Shown here: piece by piece, positions 52,970 through 61,283 of the stretch
Position numbering within the stretch: the first letter of the stretch is position 1
Layout: each line of letters starts with the position of its first letter
Assembly (NCBI RefSeq): GCF_013359935.1
Contig: NZ_JABMCB010000192.1
Coordinates: forward strand, 248,001-312,000
Source of the DNA: Paenibacillus xylanilyticus
GTDB lineage: Bacteria > Bacillota > Bacilli > Paenibacillales > Paenibacillaceae
Direction: 5' to 3'
Length of the DNA: 64,000 nt
Translations under genes and position numbers: made by a program
The notes under the pieces: model-generated
Seen by the model: only the letters and a program-made list of their open reading frames with translations
The model's database searches: none
Told to the model about the DNA's origin: nothing

Positions 52970-55900
52970 TTATTGATCGCTTGGATAGGAGTCAATAAAC
53001 TTCAAATATTGCAGCATTCGGTTCAATACACTCGCCGCCTGAGCTCGGGTCGCCATATCTTTAGGAGAAAACATGTGGGCTGGAGTACCTTCCATCAAGC
53101 CGGCTTCCTTTAAAATGGACACAGGTCCGGAAGCCCACTCTGAGAGAGTTGCTTGATCGGCTAGCCCAGCCAGTGTATCAATGTTCGGCTGAGACGTGAT
53201 CCCTGCAAACTCCAATGCACGCACGATGACTGCGGCCATCTGTTCACGGGTAATCGATGCATCCGGTCTAAACAATCCATCACTAAAACCGTTGATTAAA
53301 CCTGCAGCCTGTGCAGTGCCTACGGCTCCAGCATACCATTGCTCTGATGTGATATCGGTAAATACGGATGCTGTCTGTTGCTCAGGCAACCCCATGGAAC
53401 GGACAAGCAATGCCGTGAATTCGGCACGTGTAACCTGTTTCTCTGGCGCAAAAGTTTCATTGTTTACACCCTCGACAATGAATTTGTTCGCAAGCCTTTC
53501 GACGTCTGAGCGTGCCCAGTGATCCTTCAAGTCCGCGAAGACATGATTTGAAGAGAGGACTGCAAATGTGCTGTTTTGAGGTGTAGCAATGATTGCTCGA
53601 ACCTGCTGGGCGTCATTTGTGAACAGGGAAGGAGCAAAGTGCATCTGATGCCCTGTATCAATCCACACGGCTGTTGTTTTATCGGGATCAACCTGCCAAG
53701 GAAGTTGAAGGGTCCGTTTGCTATATCCGTTATTGAAGCCCTCTACCTGCTTCCCATCGATGTAAAGGATGAAATCCATGGGGCTGCCTATAAGTTCAAA
53801 TCCCTGCTCTCTCGCGGCAGTAATCAGGGTGCTGACCGTGCCGGGAGAGGATTTTCCAATCCCTAGAGTAACCGTCATGTCATCAGCCAGTGAGGGTAAC
53901 GTAAGGAGGGGCAGCTCATAGCTTCCGCCATTGACTTCAAAGGTTACGCTAGATCCTGCTTCCTTCTGCAGCATACTTCGCAGTAATTCTCCCGGCAGTT
54001 CCAGGAAAACGACAGGTAATTTCGTATCGAAGCGAATCAGCATTCCTGACCTTGCACTGTCGAATGCTTGCACAAGAAGAGCCGCATCAGGCTGGAGTCG
54101 AATCGCGGCCTGACCGTCAGGAGCGGTCTCTGTCAAAGCTTTTACCTGCATATCCAGTCCGTTAACTTCCAGCTTGGCTGCAGCTGAATTTGCGACTGGC
54201 GCCGGAGTACTTGAGGTACCGGATGTTGATCCAGATCCTGAAGATGGTGAGGATGATGGAAGAGGGACGGGTGACGGTTCAGGCTCAGGCTGCTGGACTG
54301 CAATGGGATTTAACGTAATCTTGTCCGTATCCACGGTCTGCTCTGCCAGTACGTCTACGCTATGTTCTGCGGCTTCATAGCCCTCTGCGCTTATGATGAG
54401 AGTTCGGGTACCGACAGGAACCTGATCCAGCTTAAAACGTCCCTGACTGTCTGTTAGTACACGAATACTATCCCCAGAAACGGAGGCACCCTCCAGTGGT
54501 GTCATTGCTGTACCATATACAGAGCCAGTAACGGTTCCCACCTGGGAAAATACAGTGATGGTTGCCGTTGCCGTAAGGGAGCCATCTTCGGATGTAACCG
54601 TAATAATAGCCGTACCTTCAGCCACAGGCTGAACCACCCCGTTCTCGTCAACGGTGGCGATAGACTCATCGCTGGTGCTCCAGTAGAGTGTCTGGTTGGT
54701 CGCGTCTTTCGGATCAAAGACAGCGATCAATTTAGCCGAAGATCCACCTGAGGTCATATCCAGTCTGGATGGCTCCAGATGAATACCACTGACAGGGACG
54801 AACTGGCGAATATGCTTTTGCTCCAGCACGAAGCGCTGCCACGCCTGAATGCGATAGTCTCCCTTATTTTCATCGTCTGTCACTTCAAAAAGGATCACAA
54901 CCTGCCCTGGACTTGCGGCAGGAATATCGGTACCGGAAATATAGGGTACTGCATCCTCGGGCAACGCATCCCCAACCAATGGAGGATTAGTTCCCTTAGG
55001 GTTTAACACGTAGGCAAAGGTATGACCTTCTTGTATAGGAGCTATTGTAATGCTTGTTGCTCCTACTTCCAGTCCGGGCTGAACCGATACATCCGCAATT
55101 CCTGGAGCCTTCGTTACAACGACAAGCTGCATAGAGCGTTCAATTGTGGCTGTTCCGCCATCCGACAGCGAGAAGTTTACGGTGTACGTGCCAGATTGTG
55201 TCGGTGTCCCTTCCAGCTCACCGGAAGGGCTTAAGCTTAATCCTTGGGGAAGTCCGGAGGCAGTCCAGGTAAGTCCTGCACGCGCTCCGTCATAGCCCGC
55301 CAGAGCGGTAGAATAGGATTCATTCCGAACCGCCTGCGGCAGTTCGGTTGTCAGGATTTTGGGGCGCAGATAAGGATAACTGTTGTTGATCGCAGGATGA
55401 ATGTTCCAGGTATCTGTAAAATCCCATCCTGTATAAGTAGCCTGCTGCTTCATTTCTCCTGTTGTTTTCCCATAGATCTCTACTGTGCTCTGATATGGAT
55501 CACTTGCTCCCACACTCATACCCGTTGTCATTGTGTCGTAGTATGTATCCGTTATGTTTGTTTTGTACACATATCCACCGATCGCACCCCATCCAGAGTA
55601 AGATCTGGGATTCAGCGTAGAGATTTCGCCAGTCGAATAAGTATTTTTAACTACATTCCGTTGATCTGACGTGCTTAACTGATAACCTACAATTCCTCCA
55701 GCATACACATGGGAGAGGGGAAAGTTTTCGACAGGATCGTTACTTAGATTTCCGGTAAAGTAAGATTCGCTGATGCTACTCGTACTCAGGGAACCTACAA
55801 GTCCACCTCCATGTAAGTTGTAAGATTCGCTTATACTGATGGAAGCAGCAGAGGAAGAATGAGACAGAAGTGCATTGTTCAGTACTCCTACGATGCCGCC

Positions 55901-56428
55901 TCCAATGCTGACATCATTAGAGAACTGCCCGCTTATAATGGTTCCTTCGGTATAAACATAATCAATGCTTCCTCCGGATTGGTGGCCAACAAGTCCACCT
56001 GTATAGGTGCCCCCTTTTATATTTACCTTCAGGTTAATATTTTGAATGTGACCCTTGGCCTCCCCCAAGAAGCCGTTCAATAGTCGGGTGTCGTCGTCTA
56101 TGGCCAAGCCTGTGATCCAATGACCCTGTCCGTCCAATGTCCCACTGAACGGCGCGTAATCGTTGCCGCCAAAAGGAATCCAGTTTATCCCCAACAGGTC
56201 GATATCCGCGGCCAGGCGAATGTTTTCCGTCAGATAAAGTTCCTGATTTTGGTTGATATATACGAGCTGCTCTCTGGTAGATACCTGGACCCAGCCGTTC
56301 TCAACAGGAGGGATGTCAGTTGGCCCGTCATGTTTTCCTTCTGCATTCACAGAGGTGTACACTCCCATATGTCCCGCAATTATGATGATGGCAAGCAGGA
56401 TTTTCATCACGGTTAAGCTTTTCTTCAT
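52970..56428 (-). CDS. Large S-layer-anchored surface protein (GLUG, Ig-like, SLH)
   Basis: A 1152-residue exported protein. A signal peptide ends near VNAEG (about 30). GLUG-type repeats follow (GTLDGQGHWITGLAI, YTGGLVGHQSGG, GGGIVGVLNN, HGGGLVGSLS, AGGIVGYQLS; about 90-300), then a putative-Ig region (LTWTASGLPQGLSLSPSG), a BIG_2-type Ig domain (near VSGIHLEPSRLDM), a carboxypeptidase-regulatory-like domain (GTVTGSVYGTAMTPLEGA), a Pro/Ser/Gly-rich linker, a further beta domain, and three SLH domains (FADLKDHWARSDVERLA; FTDITSEQWYAGAVGTA; LADQATLSEWASGPVSIL) that bind pyruvylated wall polymer. It is likely an adhesin or scaffold. It is divergent from the STAND regulator. Confidence 0.9.
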   Translation of the reverse strand: MKKSLTVMKILLAIIIIAGHMGVYTSVNAEGKHDGPTDIPPVENGWVQVSTREQLVYINQNQELYLTENIRLAADIDLLGINWIPFGGNDYAPFSGTLDGQGHWITGLAIDDDTRLLNGFLGEAKGHIQNINLKVNIKGGTYTGGLVGHQSGGSIDYVYTEGTIISGQFSNDVSIGGGIVGVLNNALLSHSSSAASISISESYNLHGGGLVGSLSTSSISESYFTGNLSNDPVENFPLSHVYAGGIVGYQLSTSDQRNVVKNTYSTGEISTLNPRSYSGWGAIGGYVYKTNITDTYYDTMTTGMSVGASDPYQSTVEIYGKTTGEMKQQATYTGWDFTDTWNIHPAINNSYPYLRPKILTTELPQAVRNESYSTALAGYDGARAGLTWTASGLPQGLSLSPSGELEGTPTQSGTYTVNFSLSDGGTATIERSMQLVVVTKAPGIADVSVQPGLEVGATSITIAPIQEGHTFAYVLNPKGTNPPLVGDALPEDAVPYISGTDIPAASPGQVVILFEVTDDENKGDYRIQAWQRFVLEQKHIRQFVPVSGIHLEPSRLDMTSGGSSAKLIAVFDPKDATNQTLYWSTSDESIATVDENGVVQPVAEGTAIITVTSEDGSLTATATITVFSQVGTVTGSVYGTAMTPLEGASVSGDSIRVLTDSQGRFKLDQVPVGTRTLIISAEGYEAAEHSVDVLAEQTVDTDKITLNPIAVQQPEPEPSPVPLPSSSPSSGSGSTSGTSSTPAPVANSAAAKLEVNGLDMQVKALTETAPDGQAAIRLQPDAALLVQAFDSARSGMLIRFDTKLPVVFLELPGELLRSMLQKEAGSSVTFEVNGGSYELPLLTLPSLADDMTVTLGIGKSSPGTVSTLITAAREQGFELIGSPMDFILYIDGKQVEGFNNGYSKRTLQLPWQVDPDKTTAVWIDTGHQMHFAPSLFTNDAQQVRAIIATPQNSTFAVLSSNHVFADLKDHWARSDVERLANKFIVEGVNNETFAPEKQVTRAEFTALLVRSMGLPEQQTASVFTDITSEQWYAGAVGTAQAAGLINGFSDGLFRPDASITREQMAAVIVRALEFAGITSQPNIDTLAGLADQATLSEWASGPVSILKEAGLMEGTPAHMFSPKDMATRAQAASVLNRMLQYLKFIDSYPSDQ

Positions 56429-56481
56429 TAAATTTCACTTCCCCTTTAGTATCCAGTAATAAAATTTAGTTGTAACCGACA

Positions 56482-56530
56482 AGAATTGTAGAATCGTGAC
56501 AATTCTGTGTCAATCAAAAACTAGTATAAT
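56482..56530 (+). promoter_or_regulatory. Shared intergenic operator and promoter of the SLH/STAND pair
   Basis: A perfect inverted repeat AGAATTGT (56482-56489), 9 bp, ACAATTCT (56499-56506), extended at both sides by GACA/TGTC with one bulge. It is followed by TATAAT at 56525-56530 for the rightward gene. The repeat sits in the 116-bp gap between the two divergent starts and overlaps the -35 zone, as a repressor or activator site would. Confidence 0.6.
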
Positions 56531-56544
56531 ATATTTAAAGTAAC

Positions 56545-58686
56545 ATGCTGTCTCGTTATTGTCTCAAAATTGAAACGGAAAGTAGTGTCTGCATGAATCC
56601 AAAATCAGAGAACAAAAATCTGCCTGCGCCATACATTGTCGGTTTTGCTCAGGAATTGCAGATGTTGACCAATTGGCTTGCTTCGTTTAATGTCGAATCG
56701 CAAATTTTTTCGATTTCGGGAATTGGAGGTATTGGCAAGACGACACTGCTCACGGAGATGGCGGCAGAGGCCAGGCGATGTTCAACAGTTACGTTGTGGT
56801 TGGACGGACAAATCTGCCTACAGACTCCAGGTGCTTTCCTGTCTCATGTGGAGATGAGTTTGGAGACGGAGTATGGCCGAACACGTCCGGCAGATACCCC
56901 ACTTCTTGCACATGTTGTTGCAGAGTTGACCCATCAACGCACCGTAGTGGTAATCGATAATTGTGAAAAGATAGATCGGATTGATAGCTGGCTGTTATCC
57001 AGGCTGCTTCCCCTGCTTGCAGCAAGCGAATTCTTGCTTATTGTGGCTTCCCGGGCAGGGCTGCCCGTTCAGTGGAATACAAATCCTTTATGGGTCAATC
57101 GCATTCATTCATTTTCTCTGGAGCTTCTTACCCGTCAGGAAGTTCACGAATATGTTCAATCAAGCGGTTTGCCACTTCAAGTACAGAAGGATATCGTACA
57201 TAAAATAGATGGGCACCCACTGCTGCTTGCGCTGACAGTGGATATGCTGCGCCGTAAGGGGAGGGAGCGAGAGGAGTACGAGCATCAGCTTCCCCGCATT
57301 TTGAGCGCAGAGATACTCAAGGAAGCGACCTCTCCCTATATGTACGAGGCTTTACAGATGCTGTCGCTGTTTCCGGCAGCGGATCAGACGATGTTGAATC
57401 AGTTGTTGGATCATCCTCTTAGTGCAGTAGATTACATGGCATTGAGTACGTTATCCTGTGTCCGCCCAGGAGCCGGAGGTCTTTCTCTGCACCAACTGGT
57501 GTCCCGGATGTTAAGGGAGGATTACAAGACGCGCGATCCCGGCCATTATCAGTTGATGCGTTCACGGGCACTGGAATTGCTTGCGGAGCGATACCCTTCC
57601 GTCAACAAGCTGCTGCAAATGCAGATTGCGGCTCACACGTTGGAGCTGTACCGTGAACAATTGCCTACCGCCCATTCTTATGCGGATTTCTCAATTGCAC
57701 GTCAGCGGGAACAGGAACAGCAGATGGTGTTTGAGTCTGATGACCTTCCTTACCTGCAACGATTTCTCGCAGCATCACTATCACGTTCGGATTGGCAATC
57801 GGAGCTTATCGAGAACGGACAGTATTCCTCATTATTGGATGATATCGCCAAGCATGTGCCAGAGGGCATACGGGTTATACGGAATGCAGACAGGGTGCCT
57901 TTGGCATTCTGTGCTGGACTTTGGCTGCATGCCAAAACGGTGTCTATATTGGAGCAATATGCCCCTAATGAAATGAAAATGTTGGGTGAGGCAATCCACT
58001 TGGCACGCAGTCTCCCCCCTGAAGCAGCTGATACGATATGCATACTGCTAGCTGCGGTAGACGTAGAACAGGCGTCTTATCGCCCTGAGGAACTGGGTGG
58101 CATGCTGTTTCAATCCTGGCTAATTGATGCGATGAACGGGCTTCGTTCAATAATCCCCACTGCGGACAGACAGCTAAACACACTACTGCCTCATTTGGGA
58201 TTTGAAGAGCTGACGATGACAGCTCAACCTAATGCTTGGGATGATATGCACATATGGGAACTGGATTTCAGGCAGGCGTCCTTTGAGGTCTGGGTTCGGC
58301 GTATTCTTCGACAAAAAGTCCAGACTTCAGGCTTCATCGCTCAGGAGGTACCTCGTGTCTTGTCCTGGAATGAAGTCAGACAAATGCTTCAACATATATA
58401 TGATGATACGCTTCTTGAAGAGATGGCTACCTTAAAAGCAATGGGATGCGGAGGAGTAATGGTACGGGAGTTGGTTGTGAGTATCCTTTATGCTGATCAG
58501 CCAACCGATCCGCTTACTGCACTGGGGCAACGCATACTTAGAGAAAGCTACTTGCATAATAACTATCGCAAGACCGAGTTGGCAGAAGCTTTACATATGA
58601 GCCGTGCAACGTTCTACCGGCATTTGCGGCAGGCTTACAAACAATTGGGCCATGTGATTATGCAGAGATGGATGGAACTGAAATGA
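56545..58686 (+). CDS. STAND-type NTPase with C-terminal HTH, probable transcription regulator
   Basis: A 713-residue protein. A STAND/AAA-like NTPase core fills the N-terminal third: Walker A GIGGIGKTT (59-67, Lys65), Walker B VVVIDNCEKID (Asp138), and sensor-like VASRAGLPVQ. A winged-helix/alpha-helical arm follows (FSLELLTRQEVHEYV to LHQLVSRML), a divergent middle region, and a C-terminal HTH (KTELAEALHMSRATFYRHLRQAYKQLG, about 677-703). The layout resembles MalT/GutR-type regulators, but has no obvious tetratricopeptide array. It faces the SLH gene across the operator and probably controls it. ATG 56545 has no good ribosome site; ATG 56593 is an alternative start. Confidence 0.82.
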   Translation: MLSRYCLKIETESSVCMNPKSENKNLPAPYIVGFAQELQMLTNWLASFNVESQIFSISGIGGIGKTTLLTEMAAEARRCSTVTLWLDGQICLQTPGAFLSHVEMSLETEYGRTRPADTPLLAHVVAELTHQRTVVVIDNCEKIDRIDSWLLSRLLPLLAASEFLLIVASRAGLPVQWNTNPLWVNRIHSFSLELLTRQEVHEYVQSSGLPLQVQKDIVHKIDGHPLLLALTVDMLRRKGREREEYEHQLPRILSAEILKEATSPYMYEALQMLSLFPAADQTMLNQLLDHPLSAVDYMALSTLSCVRPGAGGLSLHQLVSRMLREDYKTRDPGHYQLMRSRALELLAERYPSVNKLLQMQIAAHTLELYREQLPTAHSYADFSIARQREQEQQMVFESDDLPYLQRFLAASLSRSDWQSELIENGQYSSLLDDIAKHVPEGIRVIRNADRVPLAFCAGLWLHAKTVSILEQYAPNEMKMLGEAIHLARSLPPEAADTICILLAAVDVEQASYRPEELGGMLFQSWLIDAMNGLRSIIPTADRQLNTLLPHLGFEELTMTAQPNAWDDMHIWELDFRQASFEVWVRRILRQKVQTSGFIAQEVPRVLSWNEVRQMLQHIYDDTLLEEMATLKAMGCGGVMVRELVVSILYADQPTDPLTALGQRILRESYLHNNYRKTELAEALHMSRATFYRHLRQAYKQLGHVIMQRWMELK

Positions 58687-58782
58687 AAGGAAGGCTGTAG
58701 CCATTTTCAGATGATGCCGAACGGTTCAACTCGGTTCCTTCATACCTAATCCAGTGGATGAATTTTAACTATTATATCCAAC

Positions 58783-58829
58783 TAAAAAACGCGAGCATGC
58801 TCCTAATCCAATCGGTTGCAGCTCGCGTT
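58783..58829 (-). terminator. Terminator of the aminotransferase gene
   Basis: AACGCGAGC (58788-58796) pairs with GCTCGCGTT (58821-58829); the A-run at 58784-58789 is a U-run on the minus strand. Confidence 0.8.
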
Positions 58830-58840
58830 ATTCACTTATC

Positions 58841-60013
58841 CTAGATTGCGATGAGAATCCCACTGTCTCCAACTGACGTCACTGCTCGGTGAAGATGCTC
58901 ATTATCCTGCACCAGTGCAAGTCTGACATATCCTTCACCTGAAGGACCAAATGCACTTCCAGGCGTAACGATGACGCCCGCCCGGCCAACCAGATCCATG
59001 GCAAATTGCTCGGAACTGTCATAATGAGCGGGAATCCGTGTCCAGATAAACATCGTGGCATCAGGTTTCGTTATATCCCACCCGAGTCTGCTGAATCCTT
59101 CGCACAGAATGTCCCGCCGTTCCTCATAGATTGCCCGCACCCGTTCAACATCACTCTGATCACCTGTAATGGCAGCAATCGCTGCCTTCTGAATCGGGAG
59201 AAACATGCCGTAATCCATGTTGGATTTCAGCTTTTTCAACATGGATACGATCGTTGCGTTGCCCATGCAAAATCCGATTCGGGCCCCGGCGAGCCCGTAG
59301 GTTTTGGACAGCGAGTTGAATTCTACACCGACATCCATGGCACCAGGGAAGGCAAGAAAACTTCCGCATAATTTCCCGTCGAACACGAGCTCGCTGTACG
59401 CATTGTCATGGAGGACGATGATGTCATGTTTTTTGGCAAACGCGATCAGGTCCAGGTAGAACTGCTCCGGTGCCATTGCTGTTGTTGGATTGTTGGGATA
59501 GGAGACCAGCATGAATTTGGCTCTCTGCGCTATGTCCTCGGGTATCTCTTCCAGCTGAATGACATAATGATGTTCTTCCTTTTGAGGCATGTAATACAGC
59601 TCTGCTCCCGCCAGAAGCGGCCCGTCCGCGAAAACCGGATAACAGGGATCCGGAACAAGGACAAGATCGCCTTCATCCACGATGGATAATGAGATATGTG
59701 CCAGACCCTCCTGTGAGCCAAGCAGGGAGCATACTTCGGTTTTGGGGTCCAGATCGACATTGTACCTGCGTTGATACCACTCACTGACAGCCTTCAGCAG
59801 CTCACTCTGGTCATTGATGGCATAAGTATAATTCTGTACATCTGCTGCAGCCTCACATAAAGCCTGAATAATATGTTGCGCTGGCGGGGTGTTGGGTGCG
59901 CCTACGCTAAGATCGATGACGCCCAATCCCTGTTCCAGACGTTGTCTCTTAATTTCAGATAATCGGGTAAATATGCCTTCATTAAAATGGTTCATTCGTT
60001 TGGCAAATTGCAT
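58841..60013 (-). CDS. PLP-dependent class I/II aminotransferase (DapL/AspC-like)
   Basis: A 390-residue cytosolic aminotransferase. The PLP lysine is in SLSKTYGLAGARIG; DPCYPVFADG, YPNNPTTAMAP and LHDNAYSELVFDG are the typical cofactor loops; VRLALVQDNEHL near the end carries the substrate-carboxylate Arg. The closest named groups are LL-diaminopimelate aminotransferases and related aspartate-type enzymes, but exact substrate cannot be told by eye. GGAGGATACGCAGC precedes ATG 60013. Single gene, with its own terminator. Confidence 0.9.
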   Translation of the reverse strand: MQFAKRMNHFNEGIFTRLSEIKRQRLEQGLGVIDLSVGAPNTPPAQHIIQALCEAAADVQNYTYAINDQSELLKAVSEWYQRRYNVDLDPKTEVCSLLGSQEGLAHISLSIVDEGDLVLVPDPCYPVFADGPLLAGAELYYMPQKEEHHYVIQLEEIPEDIAQRAKFMLVSYPNNPTTAMAPEQFYLDLIAFAKKHDIIVLHDNAYSELVFDGKLCGSFLAFPGAMDVGVEFNSLSKTYGLAGARIGFCMGNATIVSMLKKLKSNMDYGMFLPIQKAAIAAITGDQSDVERVRAIYEERRDILCEGFSRLGWDITKPDATMFIWTRIPAHYDSSEQFAMDLVGRAGVIVTPGSAFGPSGEGYVRLALVQDNEHLHRAVTSVGDSGILIAI

Positions 60014-60178
60014 GCTGCGTATCCTCCAGTCTGTTCAAACGCTTATATCTATAATAGATGGGCGAGCAGCAAATGAGAAGAGACGCTTACGAACTCTGTT
60101 TATGTAGGGTAAATCGCACTTCTCATGCCGGTCTTCTTCATTTACAATTACAGGAAAACCAGATGGAGGGGATCCGAG

Positions 60179-61204
60179 ATGAGTGAACCTTGGACTGCAT
60201 CGATGAGTGGCGTTCCCTGGAACGCGGAGAAAATGGACAATGCCGTGAAGCAGCTGCGGAATCGGGCTACCGTTTCGTTTGTAGTCGGAGCAGATGGAAT
60301 GGAAGATGTCGTGGACTTGGACGAGCGGGTGTTTTCCAAACGACCTGATCTGATCCTGAAGATTACGAATGTGGAGGAGAAGGGACGTTACACGGAAGAG
60401 TTTTTGAAGATGCTTGCGGGATTGAAATATGTTAGGGCTCTGGAATTGGATCTGAAACAGAAACAGGATTTGAATGTACTTGGTGCGCTGCAAGGAATGG
60501 AATTTCTGAATATACGGGCAGCCAAAACGCAATGTCTGGAGTTCATCCGGAACTACAAACAGCTGCAGTACCTCTCTCTTAGCGGGAAATTTGATGATTT
60601 GGCTCCGATTGAGGACTGTATTCGGCTGAGTACATTGGTGTTAAACTGCAACATCGAGACGCTGAACTTTGTTGTGGATCTGCCGTTCATCGAATACCTG
60701 GCCATCGATAATTGCGCATTAAATGGACCACTGGATGTGCTCGCTGACTCAAACATCCGCATGCTGAGATTGTCGTCTGTACGGAACCTGACCGATATTG
60801 ATGAGCTGAGCGCATTACAGCGTTTGGATTTTCTGCACCTGTCACTGCCCAAAGTCGAGCGTCTGTGTGACTTTTCAAGTATGCATAACCTGCGTCAGCT
60901 GGAATTGGATTTTATGAAATCATTACAGGAGATCGACAACCTGTGGACTGCGGAGCAGCTAGAGATGTTGGAACTGAAGGAGATACATACAAGGATTAAG
61001 GCGGAAGACTTTTCGGGTTTATTAAAAATGGATTCTTTGAAGCAGATTGATTTCCGCTTTATTGATCACAGCAAAGGCCGTATTGCTGCCATGTACAGAC
61101 AAATGACTGATGCGGGGAAAGGGCATCTTCTCTATGAAAATATTCCTGAAGAACACCGGATCCCCTCCATGGCTCATGTGCATCTGTCCAAATTTCTGAT
61201 GTAG
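60179..61204 (+). CDS. Leucine-rich-repeat protein
   Basis: A 341-residue cytosolic protein. After an N-terminal stretch of about 85 residues, LRRs of about 20-24 residues run to residue 280: VRALELDLKQKQDLNVLGAL, LQYLSLSGKFDDLAPIEDC, LSTLVLNCNIETLNFV, IEYLAIDNCALNGPLDVL, IRMLRLSSVRNLTDIDEL, LDFLHLSLPKVERLCDF, LRQLELDFMKSLQEIDNL. It resembles SDS22-type LRRs. No signal peptide, so a cytosolic binding role is likely; the partner is unknown. ATG 60179 follows GGAGGGG. Single gene. Confidence 0.85.
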   Translation: MSEPWTASMSGVPWNAEKMDNAVKQLRNRATVSFVVGADGMEDVVDLDERVFSKRPDLILKITNVEEKGRYTEEFLKMLAGLKYVRALELDLKQKQDLNVLGALQGMEFLNIRAAKTQCLEFIRNYKQLQYLSLSGKFDDLAPIEDCIRLSTLVLNCNIETLNFVVDLPFIEYLAIDNCALNGPLDVLADSNIRMLRLSSVRNLTDIDELSALQRLDFLHLSLPKVERLCDFSSMHNLRQLELDFMKSLQEIDNLWTAEQLEMLELKEIHTRIKAEDFSGLLKMDSLKQIDFRFIDHSKGRIAAMYRQMTDAGKGHLLYENIPEEHRIPSMAHVHLSKFLM

Positions 61205-61217
61205 AAAAATAATGAAC

Positions 61218-61243
61218 AAGCCCGCTGTCCGAGCGGGCTTTTT
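61218..61243 (+). terminator. Terminator of the leucine-rich-repeat gene
   Basis: AAGCCCGCT pairs with AGCGGGCTT, loop GTCCG, then TTT. Confidence 0.88.
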
Positions 61244-61283
61244 GTGTATTGAGCACCATCCAGCTTCTCTTTCTAGCGCTTGA

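Noticed and set aside
56778..57208. Small overlapping plus-strand frames within the STAND gene
   Set aside because: They are shadows of the Walker-motif region in other phases; the long frame carries both NTP motifs and the HTH.
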